Origin: a virus
Virus record (IMG/VR): IMGVR_UViG_3300020595_002556
Location: 1 to 40,991 of that record
Length of the DNA stretch: 40,991 nucleotides
Reading direction: 5' to 3' (one strand)
Shown here piece after piece: positions 1 through 6,182 of the stretch. The position numbers and the translations under genes were made by a program. Every line of letters starts with the position of its first letter. The first letter of the stretch is position 1. The notes under the pieces are model-generated. The model searched no databases and was not told where the DNA came from. It worked only from the letters and a program-made list of their open reading frames with translations.

Positions 1-319
1 ATCCTGTATAAATGATTGCGTATCTATCACTACCTGGTCCATTCCATCTTGGTGGATTCCATTGTTGATAAGGAGTATGGTTACCACCTCTTGGCCCTTG
101 ATAACTTGTTATATCTACAGTTGTATCGACATGAAGTGTAGTACCACCAGAATTAAGATTAACCATATTGTCAAACTCTGAATGAGAATTGGCATTACCG
201 GTATAACCGGCTCCGGAAGATTGATTTCCATAGTGAGTCTTAACTGACCTTAAGTTTACTGTGGTTTGTGCATGTATAAAACCACTAATTAGCATTAATA
301 TAAAAGCTAATCTCTTCAT
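1..319 (-). CDS. Secreted protein, N-terminal part (continues beyond the window)
   Basis: The reading frame opens at an ATG at 319 and runs off the left edge, giving about 106 residues. Residues 1-17 form a classic signal peptide: MKR, a hydrophobic stretch, then FIHA followed by Q, the Bacteroidota-style cleavage context. The mature part is rich in Gly, Asn, Ser and Thr with no cysteine near the cleavage site, so it is not a lipoprotein. I do not recognise the family. A phage protein with a host-type signal peptide would be exported to the periplasm or outside, so a role in lysis, superinfection exclusion or surface modification is possible, but this is inference. It is followed upstream by a terminator at 337-358, so it has its own promoter. 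Confidence 0.75.
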   Translation of the reverse strand, partial: MKRLAFILMLISGFIHAQTTVNLRSVKTHYGNQSSGAGYTGNANSHSEFDNMVNLNSGGTTLHVDTTVDITSYQGPRGGNHTPYQQWNPPRWNGPGSDRYAIIYTG

Positions 320-326
320 ATAAATA
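319..326 (-). promoter_or_regulatory. Possible late-type motif overlapping a start codon
   Basis: The plus strand reads TATAAATA, so the minus strand reads TATTTATA ending on the A of the ATG of the secreted protein. It matches the word found before tail genes but is too close to the ATG for a usual leader. It may be a chance match. Confidence 0.3.
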
Positions 327-336
327 ATTATTTCAT

Positions 337-358
337 AAAAAAGAGGGCTAACGCCCTC
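337..358 (-). terminator. Rho-independent terminator
   Basis: On the minus strand a perfect 6-bp stem GAGGGC/GCCCTC with a GTTA loop is followed by six T. It lies just after the two-helix membrane protein gene (stop at 384) and separates it from the secreted protein gene. Confidence 0.9.
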
Positions 359-383
359 CTTTATAAATTACATTGATTCTAGG

Positions 384-641
384 TTACTTTCCTCTATTGC
401 CGAATACTTTACCAATTTCAGCAATCCCAAAGGCGCCTAATACTATCCATACAAATGAATCGTAAATAAATTCGTTTATTACTAAGTCTTTACCAACATA
501 GCCTGAGACTAAATCAGCTACTGCGAAAATTACCATCACAGCAAATGCTAAAAACCCAACTACGGATTTTTCGTTGATATCATTATTATCTTTAAAAATG
601 TTTCTAAATGCCATCCATTTATTCTTTAAGTGTTTAAACAT
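384..641 (-). CDS. Small two-helix membrane protein (holin-like)
   Basis: An 85-residue protein with a basic N-terminus (MFKHLKNKW) and two predicted membrane helices, about residues 27-46 and 58-78, joined by a short acidic loop, with a basic tail NRGK. Size and topology fit a small class II-type holin, but two-helix topology alone is weak evidence and I see no family signature. It is a single-gene transcription unit: a late-type motif lies upstream at 672-680 and terminators bracket it at 337-358 and 686-709. Isolated expression under its own late motif is compatible with a lysis protein. No endolysin gene is adjacent; the only peptidase domain in the window is in the tail hub. Confidence 0.75.
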   Translation of the reverse strand: MFKHLKNKWMAFRNIFKDNNDINEKSVVGFLAFAVMVIFAVADLVSGYVGKDLVINEFIYDSFVWIVLGAFGIAEIGKVFGNRGK

Positions 642-671
642 AGTGCAACTTATTAAATTAAAACGTTTAAA

Positions 672-680
672 TATAAATAG
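672..680 (-). promoter_or_regulatory. Late-type motif before the holin-like gene
   Basis: The minus strand reads CTATTTATA, 30 bases before the ATG at 641, directly downstream of the terminator at 686-709. It is one of about a dozen copies of this word in the window. Confidence 0.5.
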
Positions 681-685
681 GTAAC

Positions 686-709
686 AAAAAAGAGACCCGG
701 AGGCCTCTT
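686..709 (-). terminator. Rho-independent terminator
   Basis: On the minus strand a 7-bp stem AGAGGCC/GGTCTCT (one G-T pair) with loop TCCG is followed by six T. It ends the zinc-ribbon transcription unit (stop at 766). Confidence 0.9.
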
Positions 710-765
710 AACTGTGTTAGGAGTAAATTTCTCCTTGTAACCCTGAATAGCTTTCTTTTGCTAGC

Positions 766-987
766 TTATGAAAGTTCTTGGATTTCTTTAGGTTGGAATT
801 CTGAATTAACGTGCCCACATGATTTGCATGCAAATACTGGGATTGGTATGTAAGTTGGTTTTCCTGTTCCTGTAAGTAGCCCGGATGCTTTTCTGATAAT
901 AACAACTTGCTCGAAGTGAATACCACCGCATTCATCACAAGTAACCGGTAAAGTTTGATTAATGTCGACATTTAAATTTTCTTGCAT
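766..987 (-). CDS. Zinc-ribbon protein
   Basis: A 73-residue protein with two CxxC knuckles: CDEC near residues 17-20 and CKSC near 54-57. The spacing of roughly 33 residues and the short beta-rich segments between them are typical of a zinc ribbon. Such small phage proteins usually bind nucleic acid or RNA polymerase, but nothing here identifies a partner. Its ATG touches the stop of the upstream membrane-anchored gene (shared base 987), so the two are probably translated from one mRNA starting near 1468. It ends at the terminator at 686-709. Confidence 0.8.
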   Translation of the reverse strand: MQENLNVDINQTLPVTCDECGGIHFEQVVIIRKASGLLTGTGKPTYIPIPVFACKSCGHVNSEFQPKEIQELS

Positions 988-1424
988 TACTTATTATTAT
1001 ATAGAGAGTATACTTTATTTACTAAGTTAGTCTTAGTAATCGATGCAGGATATTCAGTGTCAAAATCTTTACTTGCTAATGCCAAAAGATCTTTTTTAGT
1101 AAGTTTACGTAACTTTGTTTTTGTTACTTTTCCTTGTAGTGCTGAAGAAACATCTGCTAGTTCTTCTAATACATCTTCAAGTTCATCTTTTGCGTTCTTT
1201 GCTCTAGATTTTACCTCTTTTGCTAATGCTTTAGCATCTTTTAGTAATTCCTTTCCGTCTTTAACTTTATCTTCAACAAAGTCTTCTATGTCTTCTGCAG
1301 CATCTTCTACTACGTCCGGAATATAGTCTCCGTCTCTGTCTTTAATTTTACCTTTTTTGATAAAATAAATAATTGTACCTACGCCGATTGCTACAAGTAC
1401 TAAAATAACTAAAATTGTTTTCAT
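987..1424 (-). CDS. Membrane-anchored coiled-coil protein with a SAP/LEM-like tail
   Basis: A 145-residue protein. Residues 3-23 form one membrane helix. Then follows DRDGDYIPD, which resembles the calcium-binding DxDxDxxxD loop of thrombospondin type 3 repeats. A long charged helix (about 40-100, rich in Glu, Asp, Lys) should form a coiled coil. The last ~45 residues (TKTKLRKLTKKDLLALA...) resemble a small helix-extension-helix fold such as SAP or HeH, which often binds nucleic acid. I do not recognise the family. A late-type motif lies upstream (1468-1476), and the gene is coupled to the zinc-ribbon gene downstream. Confidence 0.7.
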   Translation of the reverse strand: MKTILVILVLVAIGVGTIIYFIKKGKIKDRDGDYIPDVVEDAAEDIEDFVEDKVKDGKELLKDAKALAKEVKSRAKNAKDELEDVLEELADVSSALQGKVTKTKLRKLTKKDLLALASKDFDTEYPASITKTNLVNKVYSLYNNK

Positions 1425-1467
1425 AAAACTTTTTTTTTAAATTTGATTTGTTTATTATATATGTATA

Positions 1468-1476
1468 TATAAATAG
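1468..1476 (-). promoter_or_regulatory. Late-type motif before the coiled-coil membrane protein
   Basis: The minus strand reads CTATTTATA followed by more alternating TA, 43 bases before the ATG at 1424. Confidence 0.5.
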
Positions 1477-1487
1477 GCTGTTAAAAC

Positions 1488-2012
1488 CTATTTGCTTTTA
1501 GTTTTCCTAGGAATCCTAATTCTTTTGCCGTACTTTTCTTCTATCTTAAAGTAAAAAGAAACAAGATCATCACAGCCTATAGTTACTTCTACATCGTATT
1601 CTTCTTTTGATATTTTAAACTCTTTTACAAACTGCTCTCTTAAGTCGGTTAACTTACGAAACTCTTCTTTTTCATGATCTTCTATAAGTCTTTTTTTTCT
1701 TGCTCTATCTACAGAGGTTTCAGAAACATACTTACCGTGATCTACCTGACCGTCTCGTCCTATAAGAGCTGAAAACTTTTCATTCATAGTATGCAGTACT
1801 AATTCTACCTCCATTAAGTACGGCCCTGATTCATAGTCTCCGTTTCTTAATCTATCAATAAAGGAAGCTTTATACCCTAGCGGTTTAGTTTTAGGTGTAT
1901 AACTTCTCCACCACATAAACCTATCGTACGGTTTTTTAAAGTATCTCTTCCTGAGTTGCGTTTCAAGCCATTGCTTGCTCCATCTAGGAGTATATGGTAG
2001 TTCTGTGTTCAT
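1488..2012 (-). CDS. Protein of unknown function (174 aa)
   Basis: A basic, aromatic-rich N-terminal part (FMWWRSYTPKTKP near 32-44) and a charged helical C-terminal half. There is no signal peptide, membrane segment, cysteine pair or nucleotide-binding motif, and I do not recognise the family. The start is decided by context: a promoter of the early type (2018-2046) ends only five bases before the ATG at 2012, so the mRNA may begin at or next to the start codon. Confidence 0.7.
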   Translation of the reverse strand: MNTELPYTPRWSKQWLETQLRKRYFKKPYDRFMWWRSYTPKTKPLGYKASFIDRLRNGDYESGPYLMEVELVLHTMNEKFSALIGRDGQVDHGKYVSETSVDRARKKRLIEDHEKEEFRKLTDLREQFVKEFKISKEEYDVEVTIGCDDLVSFYFKIEEKYGKRIRIPRKTKSK

Positions 2013-2017
2013 ATTGT

Positions 2018-2046
2018 AATATACGAAATATTATTCAATTATCCAA
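2018..2046 (-). promoter_or_regulatory. Early-type promoter
   Basis: On the minus strand TTGGAT, 17 bases, TATATT, with CG just before the -10. The -10 is five bases from the ATG at 2012, which predicts a leaderless or near-leaderless mRNA. Confidence 0.75.
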
Positions 2047-2242
2047 ACATTATTTTATTAAAAGCATACTTAATTACTACTTCATCATACTCTGTTAAAA
2101 GTCTGTATGCTTGTTGTTTTTGTTGTTCTGTAAGGTTATTAGGTCTATATTTTCCTAGTTCATGAAACTCACCATTTGAAGTTCCTTTTGGTATTAAACC
2201 ATCCTGTACTAATTCATTATACTTTTTAATTGAATCACTCAT
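2039..2242 (-). CDS. Small protein of unknown function (67 aa)
   Basis: A soluble, helical protein with no recognisable motif. I start it at the ATG at 2242 (MSDSIKKYNEL), preceded by the A-rich leader seen before other genes here. The frame is open further to a GTG at 2275, which would add 11 residues, but that start is less likely. Its 3' end overlaps the -35 region of the next promoter. It probably shares an mRNA with the small gene at 2344-2493. Confidence 0.6.
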   Translation of the reverse strand: MSDSIKKYNELVQDGLIPKGTSNGEFHELGKYRPNNLTEQQKQQAYRLLTEYDEVVIKYAFNKIMFG

Positions 2243-2343
2243 AACTAATTTGTTTTTAATATTACTAGTATTCACCTAAATCTTCTCGATAATCTTTTTT
2301 GTGTTTAGGTTTTCTTTTATAAGCTGTATCATCTCCATGATGC

Positions 2344-2493
2344 TTAGTCAGCATTTTTCTTCTTACCAATTTCGACAGCTCTCTTTCCGAGTAACTCTCT
2401 CCGTTGTCCATCCGGATATTCATTTTCTTTCTCTTCATCTTTATTTAAATTCCATGCATCTTCCCAGTATAAAAATTTCATATCATTCTCCAT
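2344..2493 (-). CDS. Very small protein of unknown function (49 aa)
   Basis: An open frame from the ATG at 2493 to TAA at 2344 encodes a highly charged 49-residue protein (MENDMKFLYWEDAWNLN at its start, basic at its end). The main support is position: an early-type promoter (2511-2539) lies just upstream with the usual leader length, and no other gene occupies the stretch. I do not recognise the family. Confidence 0.5.
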   Translation of the reverse strand: MENDMKFLYWEDAWNLNKDEEKENEYPDGQRRELLGKRAVEIGKKKNAD

Positions 2494-2510
2494 CCATTCT
2501 TTATTTAATA

Positions 2511-2539
2511 AATATAAGAAAAATAATTCTGATTAGCAA
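2511..2539 (-). promoter_or_regulatory. Early-type promoter
   Basis: On the minus strand TTGCTA, 17 bases, TATATT. It should drive the small genes at 2344-2493 and 2039-2242. Confidence 0.75.
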
Positions 2540-2549
2540 CTTTTTGTTT

Positions 2550-2588
2550 CTATTTATTACAAAGAATCCTATGATATGAGTATATAAT
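2550..2588 (+). promoter_or_regulatory. Candidate promoter region of the plus-strand island
   Basis: The plus strand carries CTATTTATTA at 2550-2559, one step from the late word used on the minus strand, and TATAAT at 2583-2588. Neither has a convincing -35 element. One of them presumably drives the plus-strand genes at 2634 and 2986. Confidence 0.3.
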
Positions 2589-2633
2589 GCGGTAGAGGAT
2601 TTGGTTCTATTAAACCTTTAAATCCTACACACA

Positions 2634-2960
2634 TTGAGACTATTTGCTACACTCTTATTACTCTTTACTCTTTCCACGGCTCACGCGCAGCTCTTAACAG
2701 AATACGACAAGCAGTACCACTTTGCCGCAGGCGCATTTGTAGCAGCAGGCACATACACTCTAGTTCACGCTAAGACCAAGAACAAGAAAAAAGCATTGAT
2801 CTACTCCGTTGCTTCTTCTATATTGGTTGGTACATTAAAAGAACTTTCCGATAGCAGAGAGAAAGGTAATCGCTTTGATAAACGGGATTTATTAGCAACA
2901 ACTTACGGAGGCCTCTCCATTGGGGTAACCTTTAACATATTCACAAAGAAAAGGCAATAA
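2634..2960 (+). CDS. Exported small protein, YfiM/DUF2279-like
   Basis: A 108-residue protein and one of only two plus-strand genes. The start must be the TTG at 2634, because a stop lies in frame at 2619 with no ATG between. Residues 1-19 are a signal peptide (hydrophobic LLLLF core, then THAQ). The mature part has DKQYHFAAGAFVAAGTYTL followed later by LKELSDSR and RDLLATTYGG. This DK-xx-HF-xx-G, KE-xx-D, D-xx-xT-xx-G pattern resembles the periplasmic YfiM (DUF2279) family, which carries two hydrophobic helices. Function is unknown; an envelope role such as a lysis accessory is inference. Confidence 0.75.
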   Translation: MRLFATLLLLFTLSTAHAQLLTEYDKQYHFAAGAFVAAGTYTLVHAKTKNKKKALIYSVASSILVGTLKELSDSREKGNRFDKRDLLATTYGGLSIGVTFNIFTKKRQ

Positions 2961-2982
2961 AAAACCCGACACGTCTGCCGGG
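2959..2982 (-). terminator. Terminator for minus-strand transcripts, inside the plus-strand island
   Basis: Minus strand: CCCGGCA/TGTCGGG stem (7 bp with one G-T), loop GACG, then six T. On the plus strand the stem has a mismatch and no T-run follows. It would stop transcripts that read past 3159-3185 before they run antisense into the gene at 2634. Confidence 0.8.
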
Positions 2983-2985
2983 CTC

Positions 2986-3126
2986 ATGTTGTTAAGTAGT
3001 GTACTGCAACCGGATGCAATTAAGATTACCGGAAATTTCTTTTACGCTCTTGGGGTACTTTACGCCGGACTACTCCTTACCGACTTACTTACCTTAACTA
3101 ACTTACTTAAAGATAAGAATAATTAA
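2986..3126 (+). CDS. Very small hydrophobic protein (46 aa)
   Basis: An ATG at 2986 opens a 46-residue frame ending at TAA 3124-3126. The core (NFFYALGVLYAGLLLTDLLTL) is one long hydrophobic segment, and the tail (LLKDKNN) is charged, so a single-pass membrane protein is likely. It follows the exported YfiM-like gene by 25 bases on the same strand and may be co-expressed with it. I do not recognise the family. As a short frame in a lightly conserved spot it could be spurious, but the continuous membrane-like composition supports it. Confidence 0.5.
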   Translation: MLLSSVLQPDAIKITGNFFYALGVLYAGLLLTDLLTLTNLLKDKNN

Positions 3127-3158
3127 GTTCCTAGGCAACTATATCACCATATATTTTC

Positions 3159-3185
3159 AAAAAAACCCCTCCGTTTCCGGAAGGG
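3159..3185 (-). terminator. Strong rho-independent terminator after the groEL operon
   Basis: Minus strand: 8-bp stem CCCTTCCG/CGGAGGGG (one G-T pair), GAAA tetraloop, then seven T. It ends the hsp20-groES-groEL side of the genome before the plus-strand island. Confidence 0.92.
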
Positions 3186-3353
3186 CTTATAAAGAGGTTT
3201 CGGGTCTTTCGGGGTTTCTGGTTGATGTTGGCCTTACTATAAACCCTTTTTCAATGGTGCCAACCTAACAGCTTCACTTACCTCTTTTGTTAAATTCGCG
3301 CGTGTCGACTTCGTCGACGAGAGAGAGAAACGCCCCTCCCCCGCCTCCTCATC
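3186..3353. other. Non-coding, GC-richer structured stretch
   Basis: I find no convincing gene here. It holds an inverted repeat GTTGGC (3227-3232) / GCCAAC (3259-3264) and two copies of the palindrome GTCGAC (3304-3309, 3313-3318) separated by TTC, followed by an alternating GA tract and a C-rich tract. The composition is clearly richer in G and C than the flanks. It lies between the last gene of the groEL operon and its terminator, so on the minus strand it would be a long structured 3' UTR or a small RNA. Confidence 0.55.
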
Positions 3354-3653
3354 TTACTTGTTCTCTGCTACAGAAGCTTTTCTATAGTCGGTGATTAATT
3401 TTTTAATTTCACCTGCTGCTTTTCTAGCTCTCTGTTGAGATGCTTTTGTAGTACCTGCATTATTTTCCGCTAACTCATTAAAGTTTGCTTCAATTGCTTC
3501 GAATAATTCTTGTTTTTTACTCATAATTGTTTTCTTTTTAATTTTAGTTTTTGGGTAGGTCATTTCTGTACTAATCAACGTATTACCCTTATACGTCCAT
3601 TTATCTTTTAATCCGTACTCATTTGTGTATTCTCTAACTATAGTATCCTCCAT
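3354..3653 (-). CDS. Histone H1-like (Hc1-type) small basic protein
   Basis: The full frame from the ATG at 3653 gives 99 residues. The C-terminal 56 residues from an internal ATG at 3524 (MSKKQELFEAIEANFNEL, then an Ala/Lys-rich helix with RARKAAGEIKKLI) resemble the Hc1-like H1 proteins of Bacteroidota. The A-rich sequence before 3524 looks like the leaders of other genes here, so the H1-like protein may be made separately as 56 residues; the first 43 residues have no known match to me. The ATG at 3653 overlaps the groEL stop (TAATG), so the full form is coupled to groEL. A DNA-compaction role is inference from the family resemblance. Confidence 0.65.
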   Translation of the reverse strand: MEDTIVREYTNEYGLKDKWTYKGNTLISTEMTYPKTKIKKKTIMSKKQELFEAIEANFNELAENNAGTTKASQQRARKAAGEIKKLITDYRKASVAENK

Positions 3654-5290
3654 TACATCATCATTGATGGATCAATACCCTGTGTTGGGTCTTGTTTTTG
3701 GTCTTTCTTATTACTAATTACTGCTTCAGTTATTAACATCGTACCGGCTACTGATGAAGCATTTTCTAGTGCTAATCTAGTAACTTTAGTTGGATCGATA
3801 ATACCGGAAGCAAACATATTTACGTATTGTTCTTCTCTAGGATTATACCCTGACCATGCATCTCCGCCTTCTTTAATATGCTCTTCTATACCTCCTATGT
3901 CGCTGTCTGTATATCCTGCATTTAGTAGAATTTTATAGAAAGGTCTTTCGATAGCTGAGATTACTATTTCGTACCCTATCTGGTATTCTGCAGGTTGGGA
4001 GCCGATTGAATCCGCAAGCATCATAGCAGAGTTCAAGAGTGCGATACCTCCACCTGGTAGAATTCCTTCTTCCAAGGCTGCTTTAGTAGCGTGGAGTGCA
4101 TCATCAACTCTATCTTTCTTCTCTTTCATTTCTATTTCTGTCAATCCACCAACGTGTACAATAGATACACCGCCGATAAACTTAGCTAACCTCTCCTGTA
4201 AAGTTTCAATTTCAAAATTAGAAGTACTGTTATCAATTAAACTCTTAATATCCTCTACTCTATTAGCTATTGCAGTTTCTTCTCCTTGTGCATCAATAAT
4301 TGTTGTAGTATCCTTACTAACTGTTACCTTATTAGCTTTACCTAACCAGTCGGTATTAAACTTATCAAGTTTCATTCCTTTTTCATGAGATACTACTGTA
4401 CCACCAGTTAATATTGCAATATCTTCTAATATTGCTTTTCTTCTATCTCCAAAATCAGGTGCTTGGACTGCGACAACTCCTAAAATACCTCTCATCTTAT
4501 TTACTACTAAAGTAGAAAGTGCCTCTCCTCCTATTTCATCTGCTATAATTAACAGTTGTTTATTTTGAGATGAACATGCTTCTAAGATAGGAAGAAGTTC
4601 TTTTATGTTATTAATCTTCTTATCTGTAAGAAGTATAAACGGATCTTGAAGAACAGCTTGCATTGAGCTATTATCTGTGACGAAGTAAGGAGACTTATAA
4701 CCTCTGCCGAATTGAATACCTTCAACAGTTTCTAAATATGTTTCTCCTGTTCGCGACTCTTCGATTGTTACTACCCCGTCACGGCCAACTTTGTCCATGG
4801 CAGTGGAAATTAACTCACCTATTTCGGTGTCATTGTTAGCTGAGATAGTAGCTACTTGCTTTAGCTGTTCTTCATCCGTTATATCTTTTGAATACTCTTT
4901 TAGATATTGCACAACTTCTTTTGTTGCTTCATCAATACCTCTTTTTATGTCTACTGCGTTTTGACCTTTTTTAAGTTTGTCTATACCCTCTGAAAGCATA
5001 GATTGTGCAAGAAGTGTAGACGTAGTTGTTCCATCTCCTGCTTGCTCTGCTGTTTTAATAGAAGCTTGTTTAACAATTTGTGCTCCTAAATTTTGCACTT
5101 TATTTGATAGTTCGATTGACTTAGCTACTGTTACTCCGTCTTTAGTTGATATAGGATTACCCATATCTTGTTCTATAATAACGTTTCTTCCGGAAGGTCC
5201 TAATGTAGCTGTCACAGCATTTGCTAGTTTATCTACTCCTTTTGCTAGTTTTCCTCTTGCTTCTTCTGAAAATATAACTTTTTTACTCAT
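3653..5290 (-). CDS. groL: GroEL chaperonin (60 kDa)
   Basis: A full-length 545-residue chaperonin. The ATP-binding region is intact: TATLGPSGRNVII near 28-40, DGVTVAKSI near 51-59 and GDGTTTSTLLA near 86-96. The conserved GGIAL and later segments are also present. The C-terminus ends in MMM with only a vestige of the usual GGM repeats. GroEL forms a double-ring ATPase that folds proteins with GroES in the cytoplasm. It overlaps groES by eight bases and so forms a normal groES-groEL operon. Many T4-like phages bring only a GroES substitute (gp31) and use host GroEL; here both partners are phage-encoded. Confidence 0.97.
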   Translation of the reverse strand: MSKKVIFSEEARGKLAKGVDKLANAVTATLGPSGRNVIIEQDMGNPISTKDGVTVAKSIELSNKVQNLGAQIVKQASIKTAEQAGDGTTTSTLLAQSMLSEGIDKLKKGQNAVDIKRGIDEATKEVVQYLKEYSKDITDEEQLKQVATISANNDTEIGELISTAMDKVGRDGVVTIEESRTGETYLETVEGIQFGRGYKSPYFVTDNSSMQAVLQDPFILLTDKKINNIKELLPILEACSSQNKQLLIIADEIGGEALSTLVVNKMRGILGVVAVQAPDFGDRRKAILEDIAILTGGTVVSHEKGMKLDKFNTDWLGKANKVTVSKDTTTIIDAQGEETAIANRVEDIKSLIDNSTSNFEIETLQERLAKFIGGVSIVHVGGLTEIEMKEKKDRVDDALHATKAALEEGILPGGGIALLNSAMMLADSIGSQPAEYQIGYEIVISAIERPFYKILLNAGYTDSDIGGIEEHIKEGGDAWSGYNPREEQYVNMFASGIIDPTKVTRLALENASSVAGTMLITEAVISNKKDQKQDPTQGIDPSMMM

Positions 5291-5591
5291 TGTTTGATTC
5301 TTTAATTATTGCTAAAATTTCTTTGTCTGGTGTTATGAAGTATTCCTCTCCATCAAAATCTACTCTTAAAGATCCAATTTTTGGAATAAGTACAGTATCT
5401 CCTACTTTTGCATTAACTCTAATAAATTGACCAAATTCAGATTGACGACCTGGTCCTACTGAGATTACTTCTCCCATTTCCGGTTTGTTCTTACCCATAT
5501 CAGGTACAACTATATTACCGTACATTTGTTCATCTTCTTCTATAGGTTTAATAATAACTCTATCATTGAAGGGTATTAATTCTTTTGCCAT
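5283..5591 (-). CDS. groS: GroES co-chaperonin (10 kDa)
   Basis: A 102-residue co-chaperonin. The order of features fits GroES: NDRVIIKPIEEDEQ at the start, a mobile-loop region around 22-32 (QMYGNIVVPD), then GEVISVGPG, VGDTVLIPK and a C-terminal strand ending ILAIIKE. The mobile loop contacts GroEL. It lies first in the groES-groEL operon, and an early-type promoter (5620-5648) is 28 bases upstream, so the chaperonin is probably made early, before capsid and tail proteins accumulate. Confidence 0.96.
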   Translation of the reverse strand: MAKELIPFNDRVIIKPIEEDEQMYGNIVVPDMGKNKPEMGEVISVGPGRQSEFGQFIRVNAKVGDTVLIPKIGSLRVDFDGEEYFITPDKEILAIIKESNNE

Positions 5592-5619
5592 GTATAACTT
5601 AATTTTTATTGTTTATATT

Positions 5620-5648
5620 AATATAAGAAAAATAAATGAGGGATCAAA
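5620..5648 (-). promoter_or_regulatory. Early-type promoter of groES-groEL
   Basis: Minus strand: TTTGAT, 17 bases, TATATT. The -35 lies within one arm of the inverted repeat that flanks hsp20. Confidence 0.75.
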
Positions 5649-5659
5649 CTTGAGAGCGA
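5642..5659 (+). repeat. Left arm of an inverted repeat flanking hsp20
   Basis: The plus strand reads GATCAAACTTGAGAGCGA. Its reverse complement, with one A fewer, recurs at 6133-6149 on the other side of the hsp20 gene. An A-run follows each gene-facing end. Confidence 0.8.
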
Positions 5660-5667
5660 AAAAAAAC

Positions 5668-6081
5668 CTATTTAATTTTCAAAGTCTTTAACTCTGAACC
5701 TTTGCTAAAAGGTATACTGATTCGAAGTAGTCCGTTTTCAAATGAAGCATCAGCTTTACTTAATTGGAACTTACTATCGATCTTCCAACCTAAATTAAAA
5801 GCTCGTTTAGCTATACCTCTATGGTAAAACTTACTATCAAGCTCTGATTTTGGTTTATCGTATATTACTCTAAGAATGTTTCCTTGTATTTGAACATCAA
5901 TATCCTCTTTATCGATTCCTGTACAAGCAATATCTATACCAATACCGATAGGTGTTTCGAAGATATCAACAGGATGTGGGACTTTTGATTGATCAATTGG
6001 GCGGAAATGCCCTTGGGATTGTAAAAAATTTCTGACAAGTATGTCAAAAGGGTTGTTGTTTAATAATTCTAATGTACTCAT
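5668..6081 (-). CDS. hsp20: Small heat-shock protein Hsp20
   Basis: A 137-residue alpha-crystallin-domain chaperone. Visible signatures are the beta strands with GIGIDIACTGIDKEDIDVQI near 46-65, the RAFNLGW segment near 93-99 and the C-terminal DASFENGLLRISIPF near 110-124, the usual GxLxIxIP pattern. Hsp20 proteins hold unfolding proteins in an ATP-independent way and hand them to GroEL-type machines. Related genes are common in T4-like cyanophages. It stands alone between 17-bp inverted repeats, has a late-type motif upstream (6160-6167), and lies immediately before groES. Confidence 0.93.
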   Translation of the reverse strand: MSTLELLNNNPFDILVRNFLQSQGHFRPIDQSKVPHPVDIFETPIGIGIDIACTGIDKEDIDVQIQGNILRVIYDKPKSELDSKFYHRGIAKRAFNLGWKIDSKFQLSKADASFENGLLRISIPFSKGSELKTLKIK

Positions 6082-6132
6082 ATCATTTTAAGTTTATGAC
6101 GTCCTAAGATCGTCGGTTAATGTAATAAAAAA

Positions 6133-6149
6133 TCGCTCTCAAGTTGATC
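6133..6149 (+). repeat. Right arm of an inverted repeat flanking hsp20
   Basis: The plus strand reads TCGCTCTCAAGTTGATC, the reverse complement of 5642-5659 apart from one missing base. On the hsp20 mRNA the two arms could pair around the gene. Confidence 0.8.
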
Positions 6150-6159
6150 TTTCATCTTA

Positions 6160-6167
6160 TATAAATA
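6160..6167 (-). promoter_or_regulatory. Late-type motif before hsp20
   Basis: Minus strand TATTTATA within CCTATATTTATATAAG, 78 bases before the hsp20 ATG and just after the polymerase stop codon. Confidence 0.5.
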
Positions 6168-6182
6168 TAGGTTAAATTCGTT

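Noticed and set aside
717-971. An 84-codon minus-strand frame
   Set aside because: It overlaps the zinc-ribbon gene in another frame and partly runs towards the terminator; the zinc-ribbon frame has two CxxC knuckles.
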